DNA of 64,000 nt. It comes from Streptomyces virginiae (GTDB lineage: Bacteria; Actinomycetota; Actinomycetes; Streptomycetales; Streptomycetaceae). Both the position numbers and the translations under genes were made by a program. A model generated the notes under the pieces. The model ran no database searches and had not been told where the DNA came from. It saw nothing but the letters and a program-made list of their open reading frames with translations. Below, piece by piece: positions 17,398 to 25,193 of the stretch. The stretch's first letter is position 1. Each line of letters starts with the position of its first letter. The DNA lies in contig NZ_JOAK01000006.1 of NCBI RefSeq assembly GCF_000720455.1, positions 186,001 through 250,000 on the forward strand. The letters run 5' to 3'.

Positions 17398-17979
17398 TCA
17401 GGGTGCGGGGGAGCCGGCGGGGGGCGGCGCGGAGGGCCGCGTCCCGCTGAGGAAGGAGGTCAGGACCAGGTGGCCGATCTGCCGGGGGGCGAGGTGCCCG
17501 TCCCGGACTCCTTCGGCCGCGGCGTCGAGGAGTCCCCAGAGGGAGTACCAGATCCAGTACGGCGGGAGGTCGGCGCGCAGCCGCCCCAGCCGCTGGCCGA
17601 GGGCGAGGAAGGCGAGGGCCCGCTGGTCCTGCCGGTCCACGCCGGCCCGGAACGCGGGGTCCGCGAGCACGGTGGCGTCGCGTGAGGTGAAGCCGTAGAG
17701 GTGGGCGGCGGGCAGCAGCGCGACGACCAGTTCCTCCAGGGCGGCGTCGAAGGCGGCGGCGTCGGCGTTCTGCGCCAGGTCGAGCGGGGCCAGGCAGCCG
17801 TCGACCACCTCGATCGCCCGGACCGCTACGGCTTTCAGCAGGGCCTCTCGGGTCGCGTAGCGACGGCTCAGCGTGGCGCGGCTCGTCCCGATTCCGGCGG
17901 CGATCTGCACCATCGAGGCGCTGTGGTCTCCGGCGAGGACGCGGGCGGCGCCGTCGAGCAGTTCTTCTTCATGCACCAT
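17398..17979 (-). CDS. TetR-family repressor of the adjacent MFS pump
   Basis: The 193-aa protein starts at ATG 17979, preceded by a GGAGG ribosome site. The HTH occupies residues 5-50 (AARVLAGDHSASMVQIAAGIGTSRATLSRRYATREALLKA is its span, with TLSRRYATRE as recognition helix region). A helical ligand-binding domain follows. It is probably an autorepressor that also controls the downstream MFS gene. An extended palindrome lies 15-48 bp upstream. The ligand is presumably a substrate of the pump. Confidence 0.88.
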   Translation of the reverse strand: MVHEEELLDGAARVLAGDHSASMVQIAAGIGTSRATLSRRYATREALLKAVAVRAIEVVDGCLAPLDLAQNADAAAFDAALEELVVALLPAAHLYGFTSRDATVLADPAFRAGVDRQDQRALAFLALGQRLGRLRADLPPYWIWYSLWGLLDAAAEGVRDGHLAPRQIGHLVLTSFLSGTRPSAPPPAGSPAP

Positions 17980-17993
17980 CTTGAGCCTCCTTC

Positions 17994-18027
17994 GCCTCGA
18001 ACGATACAAGATTGTCTCATTCGAGGC
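17994..18027. promoter_or_regulatory. Nested palindromic operator for the TetR/MFS operon
   Basis: Outer arms GCCTCGAA (17994-18001) and TTCGAGGC (18020-18027) are perfect. Inside them a second dyad, GATACAAGATTGTCTC, has ACAA/TTGT arms and only one broken pair. It overlaps the promoter region just upstream of the TetR start, as expected for autorepression. Confidence 0.65.
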
Positions 18028-18074
18028 AAAGAAAGCCCACCCGCCGTCGACGGCGGGAGCCGGCGCGTGTGGTG

Positions 18075-18320
18075 TCAGTGCTCGCCGTTGGTGCGGGCGC
18101 GGGCGCCCGATCGGGTGCGGGAGGCGGTCTTGGCCCGCTGCGGGTGACGGCGCACGTACTCGTGCTCCAGCTCGTTCATCCGCTTGGTATGGGTGACCAG
18201 GGCGTCGTCGGACCCGTGCAACAGGGTCTCGTGGCGCGTGCGGTGGATGGCCTCCAGCTCCTTGAGCAGCCGGCCTTCCTCAAGGTCCTGCGCCGACGGA
18301 CCGCCGTCGTGCTCCGTCAT
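18075..18320 (-). CDS. DUF6158-type small protein
   Basis: The 81-aa hydrophilic protein starts at ATG 18320 after a GGAGGAGG ribosome site. It has the SAQDLEEGRLLKELEAIHRTRH and TKRMNELEHEYVRRHP segments, a helical pattern repeated in Streptomyces DUF6158 proteins, and a basic tail (KTASRTRSGARARTN). It is cytosolic and probably a helical dimer. The role is unknown. It shares a 133-bp divergent promoter region with the TetR gene at 18454. Confidence 0.8.
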   Translation of the reverse strand: MTEHDGGPSAQDLEEGRLLKELEAIHRTRHETLLHGSDDALVTHTKRMNELEHEYVRRHPQRAKTASRTRSGARARTNGEH

Positions 18321-18417
18321 GGCACGTGCACCTCCTCCTCGGGCCCCCGCCCAGTCCATCATCCTCCGCACCGCGCCGCGCGTCCTCGCCAGCCGCCGCG
18401 GCCCCGGGCAGCGTGAG

Positions 18418-18446
18418 TAGACAGTGTCTACGCGCGCTGGTAGACA
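18418..18446. promoter_or_regulatory. Palindromic operator for the second TetR/MFS operon
   Basis: TAGACAGTGTCTA (18418-18430) is a perfect 6-bp-arm palindrome around one G. A third copy of the half-site TAGACA follows at 18441-18446, just before the ATG at 18454. Location and symmetry suggest TetR autoregulation by blocking transcription start. Confidence 0.6.
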
Positions 18447-18453
18447 AAGGTCC

Positions 18454-19056
18454 ATGGACCAGGAGAGACCCCTTCGGGAACGGCTGATCGACGTCGGTGC
18501 GGAACTCGTCATGAGCGAGGGCACCGGCGCCCTCGGGCTGCGGGAGATCGCCCGCCGGGCGGGCGTCTCGCACGGCGCGCCGCGCCGGTACTTCCCCACC
18601 CACCACTCCCTGCTGTCGGCGATCGCCCGGCGCGGCTTCGCCGATCTCGGCGAGCGGTTCGCGGAGGTGGCCGCCGGAGCGAGGGAGTCCACTCCGCGGG
18701 AGCGGGTGCGGGCCATCGGCTGCGCCTACGTGGGCTACGCGCTGGAGCACCCCGGGATGTTCGAGCTGATGTTCCGGCACGACCTGCTGGACAGCGCGGG
18801 GCAGGACCCCTCGGACGAGCCGCGGCTGCGGGAGTCGACCCTCCCCCTGTTCGCCCTGCTCGTAGCGCTCGTCGGCCGGTGCGGGGCGAGGGAGCCCTCC
18901 GTCACCGCCGCCGCCCTGTGGGCCAACCTGCACGGTGTGGCGCAGCTGTGGCGCTGGGGCAGCCTGCCTCTGGTCCTCGGCGAGGACCGGGCCGCGGGTG
19001 TCGAGCGGCTGGTGGACGCCGCCGTCGGCGCGCACCTCGGGGGTGTCCCGGCGTGA
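18454..19056 (+). CDS. TetR-family repressor
   Basis: The 200-aa protein has an N-terminal HTH (LRERLIDVGAELV, then LREIARRAGVSHGAPRRYFP, residues 8-55). The C-terminal domain resembles TetR_C_13/WHG types (FELMFRHDLLDSAG). The ATG at 18454 was chosen because MDQERPLRERL begins the homology and it follows the operator. It ends in GTGA, overlapping the MFS start, so regulator and pump are translated together. Self-control through the TAGACA repeats is likely. Confidence 0.88.
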   Translation: MDQERPLRERLIDVGAELVMSEGTGALGLREIARRAGVSHGAPRRYFPTHHSLLSAIARRGFADLGERFAEVAAGARESTPRERVRAIGCAYVGYALEHPGMFELMFRHDLLDSAGQDPSDEPRLRESTLPLFALLVALVGRCGAREPSVTAAALWANLHGVAQLWRWGSLPLVLGEDRAAGVERLVDAAVGAHLGGVPA

Positions 19057-20528
19057 GGCAGCGGATCTCACTGCTCGTCAGTGTGGCGGGCGCCATGCTC
19101 GTCGCGCTCGACGGCACCGTGCTGACGGTGGCGCAGCCGAGCCTGAGCCACGACCTCGGGGCGAGCGTGACGCAGGTCCAGTGGACCAGTACCGCCTACA
19201 TGCTGGCGGTGGCCGCGTTCCTGGTCGTCGCCGGTCGGCTGGGCGACCGGTACGGGCACTCCCGGCTGCTGTTCGTCGGCGTGCTCGGCTTCGCCGCGGC
19301 CTCGGCGGGCATCGTCTTCGCGCCCGGCGTGGGCTGGGTGATCGCACTGCGCGCCGTGCAGGGCGTGTTCGGCGCGCTGCTCCAGCCGGCCACGCTGGCG
19401 CTGCTGAGACTCGCGTATCCGCCCGACCGGCTGGCCACGCCGGTGGCCGTGCGGACCAGCGCGATCGGGGTGGCCGCGGCGGCCGGTCCGCTGCTGGGCG
19501 GTCTGCTGGTCGCCCAGTGGGACTGGCGGGCGGTGTTCGTCGTCAACGTGCCCGTGGCCGTGGTGATCGCCGCGCTGACGCTCGCGGTACGGGCGCCCGC
19601 GCCGCCGCGCGAGGAGGCGGGGCGGCTGGAGCTCGGCGGTGCGGCCCTGCTGGCGACGGCCGTCGCGGTGTTCGTGCACGCGCTGGTCGGCGTACCGGAG
19701 CACGGGTGGAGCGGCGCGGCGACGCTGCTCGGGTTCGCGGGCGCCGCCGTGCTCGCCGCCTGGTTCGTACGGCGGGAACGGCGTTCCGCGCGGCCGCTCG
19801 TGCCGCCCGCCGTGGCCCGGGCCAGGGCGGTGACGGCCTCGATGGCCCTGCTGCTGGTGGTGTCCGCGGGCATGTTCGGGGCGCTGTTCACGGCGACGTT
19901 CCGGCTCCAGGACGTCCAGGGGCTGGACGCGCTCGAGACGGGACTGCGGGTGCTGCCGCTGACGGCGGTGATGGTCGCGGGCGCTCCGGTGGCCGGGATG
20001 GCACTGCGCCGGTTCGGGGCGCGCCGGACCGCGCTGACCGGTACGGCCCTGGTCGTCGCCGGGATCGCCGGGCTCGGCTCCGCGTCCGGGCCGGCCTTCG
20101 CGGTGCTCGGCGCCGGCTTCACGACCGTCATGGTCACCGCCACCGGGGCGGTGGTCGGCGAGGCCCCGGCCGGGTACGCCGGGGTGGTCGGCGGGCTCAA
20201 GCAGACGGCGATGAACGTCGGTCCGGCCCTGGGCATCGCGGTCGCCGCGAGCGCCGGGGTGGAGGGGCCGTCGCTGGTGGCGCTGGCCGCGCTGGCCGCG
20301 GTCGGTCTGGTCGCGGCGTCACTGCTGCCCGGCGGCGCGCGCCCGGCAGCTGCGGGCGACCTCGTCGGCGAAGACGAGGGCCGGCGGGGCGAGGGCGGCC
20401 CAGCGGCGGACGGCCCAGCCGACGGCGAGCGGCGGCAGGGCGGGGATCGGCACGAGGCGCAGCGGCCCGTCGCGACCGGGGACCTGCCAGCCGGGCAGCG
20501 CGGGCACGACGGCGTGTCCCAGGCCTAG
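19053..20528 (+). CDS. MFS exporter, DHA2 family, with an antisense-overlapping tail
   Basis: GTG at 19053 opens ISLLVSVAGAMLVALDGTVL, the TM1 motif of DHA2 drug exporters. GRLGDRYGHSRLLFVG (motif A) and LLQPATLALLRLA follow, and about 14 helices are visible. The membrane domain ends near residue 425-430 (LVAASLLPGG). The frame then runs on about 65 residues of charged, low-complexity sequence (GEDEGRRGEGGPAADG), which is simply the antisense of the convergent LysR gene. The original stop codon therefore seems lost, or the extension is unused filler. The gene is coupled to the upstream TetR gene by GTGA. Confidence 0.8.
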   Translation: MRQRISLLVSVAGAMLVALDGTVLTVAQPSLSHDLGASVTQVQWTSTAYMLAVAAFLVVAGRLGDRYGHSRLLFVGVLGFAAASAGIVFAPGVGWVIALRAVQGVFGALLQPATLALLRLAYPPDRLATPVAVRTSAIGVAAAAGPLLGGLLVAQWDWRAVFVVNVPVAVVIAALTLAVRAPAPPREEAGRLELGGAALLATAVAVFVHALVGVPEHGWSGAATLLGFAGAAVLAAWFVRRERRSARPLVPPAVARARAVTASMALLLVVSAGMFGALFTATFRLQDVQGLDALETGLRVLPLTAVMVAGAPVAGMALRRFGARRTALTGTALVVAGIAGLGSASGPAFAVLGAGFTTVMVTATGAVVGEAPAGYAGVVGGLKQTAMNVGPALGIAVAASAGVEGPSLVALAALAAVGLVAASLLPGGARPAAAGDLVGEDEGRRGEGGPAADGPADGERRQGGDRHEAQRPVATGDLPAGQRGHDGVSQA

Positions 20529-21227
20529 TTCGGCGAGCAGCAGGGCGGTGTCCCAGTCGGCGACGCTGGTGTCGGAGCGTACGTGGATGCCGGACTCGGC
20601 GAGGGCGGCGTCGAGGTGGGAGCGGGAGGCGGAGTTCTCCGGGAGCCGGATGTGGCGGATGCCGGCGAGGTCGGCCGGGGTGAGGCCGGCCCGGCCGGCG
20701 AGGGGGTCGTCGGCGCCGACCGCGAGCACCCAGGGCAGTTCCATGACGGGGCGCTGCTCGATGCCGCGCACGGGGGCGCCGATGGTGATCCAGGCGAGGT
20801 CGAGGTCGCCCGCCGCGAGGGCGTCGAAGCAGCTGCGGCTGGAGTTCTCGGTCTGGAACTCCAGGCTCACCTCGGGGTGGTCGCGGCGGAAGGAGACGAC
20901 GGCCTCGGACATGAAGTGCCGCACGGTCGTGGCGCCGGTGGTGATGCGCACGGTGCCGCCGCCGCCCCGTACGAGGTCGTCCACGCGGCGCAGCGCGCCG
21001 TCGAGGCCCGCGATGCCGTCGGCGGCGGCCGCCTGGACGATGCGGCCGGCCTCGGTGGGTACGACGCCGCGGGCGTGCCGCTCCAGGAGGCTGGTGCCGG
21101 TCTGCTTCTCCAGGCGGCGGACGTGCTGGCTGACGGCGGACTGGGTGCAGCCGAGGTCGCGTGCGACGGCACTGAGGCTGCCGACGCGGCAGACGGCCAC
21201 GAACACGCGGAGGTCGTCGAGGGTCAT
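20319..21227 (-). CDS. LysR-family transcriptional regulator
   Basis: The 302-aa protein has the LysR HTH (MTLDDLRVFVAVCRVGSLSA, TQSAVSQHVRRLEKQTG) at residues 1-60. The periplasmic-binding-like effector domain (GTVRITTGATTVRHFMSEAV and ALAAGDLDLAWITIGAP) follows. ATG 21227 starts the family exactly. Its last 210 bp lie antisense to the tail of the MFS gene. A CCAAG-6-CTTGG dyad (21233-21248) just upstream fits autoregulation. The target genes are not evident; the DUF6817 gene (21411) is divergent to it. Confidence 0.88.
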   Translation of the reverse strand: MTLDDLRVFVAVCRVGSLSAVARDLGCTQSAVSQHVRRLEKQTGTSLLERHARGVVPTEAGRIVQAAAADGIAGLDGALRRVDDLVRGGGGTVRITTGATTVRHFMSEAVVSFRRDHPEVSLEFQTENSSRSCFDALAAGDLDLAWITIGAPVRGIEQRPVMELPWVLAVGADDPLAGRAGLTPADLAGIRHIRLPENSASRSHLDAALAESGIHVRSDTSVADWDTALLLAELGLGHAVVPALPGWQVPGRDGPLRLVPIPALPPLAVGWAVRRWAALAPPALVFADEVARSCRARAAGQQ

Positions 21228-21410
21228 GAGACCCAAGATATTCCTTGGATGTGGGCAGCGAACAGGAGGATTGACTTGGGTGTTGGGGTGGATCAAGATC
21301 GATGCAGGGCCCGGGCGGCAACCCGTCCCCGCCTTCGCCACGGGGTCCGGACCCCCGGCGAAAGGTGTGGACGGGTGCCGACCCACCACCACGGTCCCGG
21401 GGAGGCTTCC

Positions 21411-21947
21411 GTGTCGGAACGTGCCGTCGCTTGGCTGCGGGAACTCGGTGCGCAGGACGTCGCCCACCCGGGCGGGACCCTGTCGGCGCATCTGGAGCGC
21501 GTCCGGGGGCTGCTCGCGTCCTGGGGTGCCCGGCCCGCCCTGCGAACGGCGGGCCTGTGCCACGCGTTCTACGGAACCGACGGGTTTCCCACCGCTCTGC
21601 TGCCGCTCGCCCGGCGGGCGGAGCTGGCCGCGGTGATCGGCGAGGAGGCCGAGTCGATCGTCTACCTGTACGCCGCCTGCGACCGGGCGGCTTCGTATCC
21701 GACGCTCGACCGTGCGCAGGCGGCCTTCCGGGACCGGTTCACGGGCGCCGTCCACTCCCCCGCCCTGCAGTCGCGGCGGGACCTGGCCGAGCTGTCGGCG
21801 GCGAACGAACTCGACCTGGCGCGGATCGATCCCGCCTTCCGGGAGGCGCGGGGCGGCGAACTCCTCTCGCTGTTCGGCCGGTTGCGGGGGCTGCTGAGCG
21901 AGCCGGCCTGGCGGGAGTGCCAGGCCGTGCTCGCGGACACGACCTAG
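21411..21947 (+). CDS. DUF6817-type protein
   Basis: The 178-aa protein starts at GTG 21411 after GGGGAGG. It contains the GGTLSAHLERVRGLLASWG and LRTAGLCHAFYGTDGFP segments, which place conserved His residues (near 29 and 53) as in DUF6817 proteins; these resemble a degenerate HD-type metal fold. It is cytosolic; the activity is unknown. The stop codon overlaps the stop of the convergent GH31 gene (CTAG, four shared bases), leaving no room for a terminator between them. It is divergent from the LysR gene and may be its target. Confidence 0.75.
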   Translation: MSERAVAWLRELGAQDVAHPGGTLSAHLERVRGLLASWGARPALRTAGLCHAFYGTDGFPTALLPLARRAELAAVIGEEAESIVYLYAACDRAASYPTLDRAQAAFRDRFTGAVHSPALQSRRDLAELSAANELDLARIDPAFREARGGELLSLFGRLRGLLSEPAWRECQAVLADTT

Positions 21948-24826
21948 GCGGTGTTCACCGGTGCGGGGCGGCCGGTGAGGGTGATCTCGGCGGCACTGGT
22001 CCAGGGGCCGCGTCCGCCGGCTTCGCTCAGGGCTCTGAGGCGCAGGTAGCGGCCGGTCTTCGGGGTCAGGGCCGTGGTCTTGGCGGCGGCGGTGTCGGCG
22101 AAGGTGCCGCTCGCCACCGGCGGACCCCAGTCCGTGGTGGTGTCGGAGAGGTGGATCTCGTAGCCGCCGATCCGGCCGTTGACACCGCCGTCCTGGCGGG
22201 GGAGGTAGCCGAGGCCGTCGACGGTGTGGCGGGCGCCGAGATCGATCTGGATCTCGTGCGGCAGCGGGGCGGGCTTCGGGGAGGACCAGGCGGTGTGCCA
22301 CATCGTGGCGGGGTTGCCGTCGAAGGCGCCTGCGGCCGCGCCGTTCTCGGCGGCGGTCTCCTGGCTGTCGGCGTGCACCAGGGACCAGCCCGTCCGGTCG
22401 ATCGGCGCGGAGGCGGGCAGGGATTCGGCTGCGGGCAGGGTGGTGCCGGTGGCCTTGACGGTGAACGCCTCCGCCTTGGTACCGGTTTTGACCCGGAGGA
22501 TCCCGGCGTGGTCCGCCGGGTCGAAGAACCAGCCGGTCGCGGCGGCGTCGTAGGCGGCCTTGGAGGCCAGGCGCGGCAGGGCGGCCGCGTCCACCGTGAG
22601 GGCGGTGGGCGCGGAGGCCACGTGGAGGGTGAACTCGTAGCCCCGGGAGGCCGGTTTGCCGGCGTAGCTGCCGGTGGGGGCGCCCACGGAGACGGTGACC
22701 GTGCCGGTGCCCGACGCGGGGGCGGTGACGTCGACCCGCTGGCGGGCGTAGGCGCCCGACTCGTGGGCGCGGGTGCGGCCGTCGTCCTCGTAGAGGCTGA
22801 AGGAGGAGGCGCCGCGCGGGTGGATGTCGTAGGTGAGGGTGGAGACCGGCTTCTCCCCCGTGTGGTTCATCTGCGGCCACATCGGCACGATGCCGCCGCC
22901 CTTGACGAACAGCGGGAGGGTGTCGAGGGGCGCCCGGTACCCGTCGAGCCGGCCGGGGCCCTGGTACGTCCGGCCCGTCCAGTAGTCCGTCCAGGTACCT
23001 GCGGGCAGGTGGATGCCGTCGCGGACCGTGGTGTCGGAGACGACGGGCGCGACGAGGAGGGAGTCGCCGGCCATGAACTGGCCGCTGGTGGCGTTGGAAC
23101 GCGCCACCGGGTCGTCGGGGTACTCCAGGACCATGGCGCGGGTGCTGGGGACGCCCGTCTCGTGCGCGACGCGGCTCATCGTGTACAGGTAGGGCATCAG
23201 CCGCATCTTCAGCTGGAGGTACTTGCGGTTGATGGACAGGTACGGTTCGGCGAAGCGCCAGGGCTGCTTGTCGTGGTAGCCGGTGGAGGGATTGGTGGCG
23301 CCCCACCCGGACATGGTCATGAAGGCGGGGGTGAACGCCTTCCACTGCAGGTCGCGGGTGTAGGTCTGCGGGCTGCCGCCGAAGATCCCGTCGATGTCGC
23401 CGGCGGCGTAGTTGAGGCCGGAGAGTCCGGCGCCGGTGATGGCGGGGACGTGCCAGCGCATGTCGTCCCAGGTGCCGTGGGTGTCGCCGGTCCAGACGAC
23501 GGCGTTGCGCTGGGTGCCCGCCCAGCCGTCGACGGTCCAGACGAAGCGGCGGGCGTCGGAGTTCTTCTCGATCCCGTCGACGGCCTGTTGCACGCCGTCG
23601 AAGGCGTACTTGTAGCCGCTGCCGATCCAGGCCACGTCGGTCTTCACGCCGCGGCTGCCCGCGGCGGCGACCTCGTCGGCGATGGAGCCGAGGCCGGTCG
23701 AGGTCCACAGGCCGGTCTGGAAGCCCTTGGCCCGGAGGGCGTCGACGGTCGATTTCAGGGGTGCGGTGTAGCCGCAGCCGTAGCCGTCGTTGGGGAGGAA
23801 CCAGCCCGAGGGCATGTCGGCGGCCCGCGCGTCGGCCGCGTAGCCGACGACATCGGGCGTGGTCTGGTGGCGGGGACGGGCGTGGTCGCCCTGGTACTCG
23901 GGATTGGAGGCGTTGAAGCAGTCGGCGTTGCCGAGCTCGAAGCCCCACATGGGGGCCATGAACGGCTTTCCGCTGACGTCGGTGTAGGCGTCGAGCACGG
24001 ATTTCAGCGAATCGCCGGTGAAGTACCAGGCGTCGAAGCGCTTCTCGTCGTGGGTGAGGGTGGTGGGGGCGTTGAATCCGTAGGAGCCCGGGGCCCAGGT
24101 GTTGCGCATCACGCCGTAACCGTTGGTGGACATGTAGAAGGGGGCGGGGCTGGCGTTGCCGTTCTCGCGCCACTTGTTGTCGACGGCGATGGGGACGCTC
24201 TTGTCGCGCAGCGCCCATTCGCCCAGGCGCAGGCCGGTGCCGTAGAACTGCTCGTCCGCGCCGCGGGCGAGGTACTGCGTGGTGCGGCCGCCGGTCCAGC
24301 TGGTGGGCCGGGTCTCCTGCCAGACGGGGGTCGTGTCGTCGGCGCGGTAGACGGCGAACCGCAGCGGCGACTTGTAGACCCGGATGGCGAGGGAGCCCGT
24401 GCTGATCCGGTGGTACGCGCCGGCGTCGGTGTGGTTCACGGGGACGGACCCGAAGTCGGTGGTGACGGCGAGGTCGGAGCCGGCCGGATCGTCGGTGAAG
24501 GTGCCGTCGGGTGAGAGCCAGAGGCGGAAGATGTCGGCGCGGGCGACGACCACCCGGGCCTTGGCGCCGCTGGAGGCCGTGACGGTGAAGGTGTTCCCGG
24601 ACCGGGTGAGGCCGGTGACGTCGCCCGCGGTGGCCGTGGTCCCGGAGGGGGCCGCGGTGGCGGGTGCGACGAGCGGTCCGGCGGCGGCCAGGCCCGCGAC
24701 GGTGAGGGCGGCGGCGAGCAGGGCGGCGCCCGGGGCTCGCAGCCGCCGCCCTGCTCGCCGGCGTGGTGAGCGCGGCCGGCCGGATAAGGGGACCCGTCGG
24801 CTCCTGCGGATGCTCGGCAGTCTCAT
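21944..24826 (-). CDS. Secreted GH31 glycoside hydrolase with a C-terminal F5/8C (CBM32-like) domain
   Basis: The 960-aa product has a long Arg-rich signal peptide (cleavage near PATAAP). The N-terminal GH31 beta-domain is followed by the TIM barrel, with MAPMWGFELGNADC, the likely nucleophile segment GVKTDVAWIG (Asp near 396) and the acid/base segment VVWTGDTHGTW (Asp near 445). A C-terminal beta-domain and a discoidin-like domain (about 825-955; AFDGNPATMWHTAW, HEIQIDLGARHTVDGLGYLP) complete it. It should cleave alpha-glycosides outside the cell. The substrate is open: the TVDGWAGTQRNAVVWTGD stretch recalls the GH31 subgroup that includes alpha-N-acetylgalactosaminidases. ATG 24826 follows GAGGAGC. 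Confidence 0.88.
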   Translation of the reverse strand: MRLPSIRRSRRVPLSGRPRSPRRRAGRRLRAPGAALLAAALTVAGLAAAGPLVAPATAAPSGTTATAGDVTGLTRSGNTFTVTASSGAKARVVVARADIFRLWLSPDGTFTDDPAGSDLAVTTDFGSVPVNHTDAGAYHRISTGSLAIRVYKSPLRFAVYRADDTTPVWQETRPTSWTGGRTTQYLARGADEQFYGTGLRLGEWALRDKSVPIAVDNKWRENGNASPAPFYMSTNGYGVMRNTWAPGSYGFNAPTTLTHDEKRFDAWYFTGDSLKSVLDAYTDVSGKPFMAPMWGFELGNADCFNASNPEYQGDHARPRHQTTPDVVGYAADARAADMPSGWFLPNDGYGCGYTAPLKSTVDALRAKGFQTGLWTSTGLGSIADEVAAAGSRGVKTDVAWIGSGYKYAFDGVQQAVDGIEKNSDARRFVWTVDGWAGTQRNAVVWTGDTHGTWDDMRWHVPAITGAGLSGLNYAAGDIDGIFGGSPQTYTRDLQWKAFTPAFMTMSGWGATNPSTGYHDKQPWRFAEPYLSINRKYLQLKMRLMPYLYTMSRVAHETGVPSTRAMVLEYPDDPVARSNATSGQFMAGDSLLVAPVVSDTTVRDGIHLPAGTWTDYWTGRTYQGPGRLDGYRAPLDTLPLFVKGGGIVPMWPQMNHTGEKPVSTLTYDIHPRGASSFSLYEDDGRTRAHESGAYARQRVDVTAPASGTGTVTVSVGAPTGSYAGKPASRGYEFTLHVASAPTALTVDAAALPRLASKAAYDAAATGWFFDPADHAGILRVKTGTKAEAFTVKATGTTLPAAESLPASAPIDRTGWSLVHADSQETAAENGAAAGAFDGNPATMWHTAWSSPKPAPLPHEIQIDLGARHTVDGLGYLPRQDGGVNGRIGGYEIHLSDTTTDWGPPVASGTFADTAAAKTTALTPKTGRYLRLRALSEAGGRGPWTSAAEITLTGRPAPVNTA

Positions 24827-25193
24827 GGGGCAGCTCCTCGTGCGGTCCGGAAAACGGACACAGCTCTTTGGCATGCTCCCGGCAAGATAGCGCTCCGGCG
24901 GCCTCCTTTGAAGGATGCTGCTCGAAGTCACCTTCCATCAAGCATCTTTGAACAACTTTCAGGCCTCAGCCGGGCACGCGGAAGCCACGGCCGGCCACGG
25001 TGGGCGCGGACGAGCGAGGGCTGGGCCGGGGTGCGGAAGGAAGCTGTCCGGAACGGACGAGAAAAGCAAGGAGGTGAACCCACTCCTTGCCACTCTCAAC
25101 TTATAGCGCACCAGGGGGCTTGCGGCAAGGCCCTGGTGCTGGGGCAAAATCGCGGACCGAAGCCAGAAGCTGCAGAAATGGGAGATTCACGAA
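24827..25193. other. 367-bp divergent intergenic region (GH31 and helR promoters)
   Basis: No gene is seen. On the GH31 side there are two direct copies of CTTTGAA (24906-24912 and 24946-24952) and an inverted pair GATGCT (24914-24919)/AGCATC (24941-24946). These may bind a LacI- or ROK-type sugar regulator. On the helR side lies the Rifamycin Associated Element described separately. A few short open frames exist here but none has both a ribosome site and a plausible protein. Confidence 0.6.
25109..25138 (+). promoter_or_regulatory. Rifamycin Associated Element (RAE)
   Basis: GGGGCTTGCGGCAAGGCCC at 25115-25133 matches the 19-bp RAE known upstream of rifamycin-inactivating and helR genes in actinomycetes. 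It sits inside a longer dyad with outer arms CACCAGGG (25109-25116) and CCCTGGTG (25131-25138). A -10-like TATAGC lies at 25102-25107, placing the element at or just after the transcription start. It is 56 bp before the helR start codon. Induction by rifamycins is known for such elements; here it is inferred. Confidence 0.88.

Noticed and set aside
22224..24514. Very long plus-strand frame of 1,070 codons across the GH31 gene
   Set aside because: It is the antisense shadow of the GH31 gene caused by high GC; composition is Gly/Val/Ala/Arg-rich and no motif is present.
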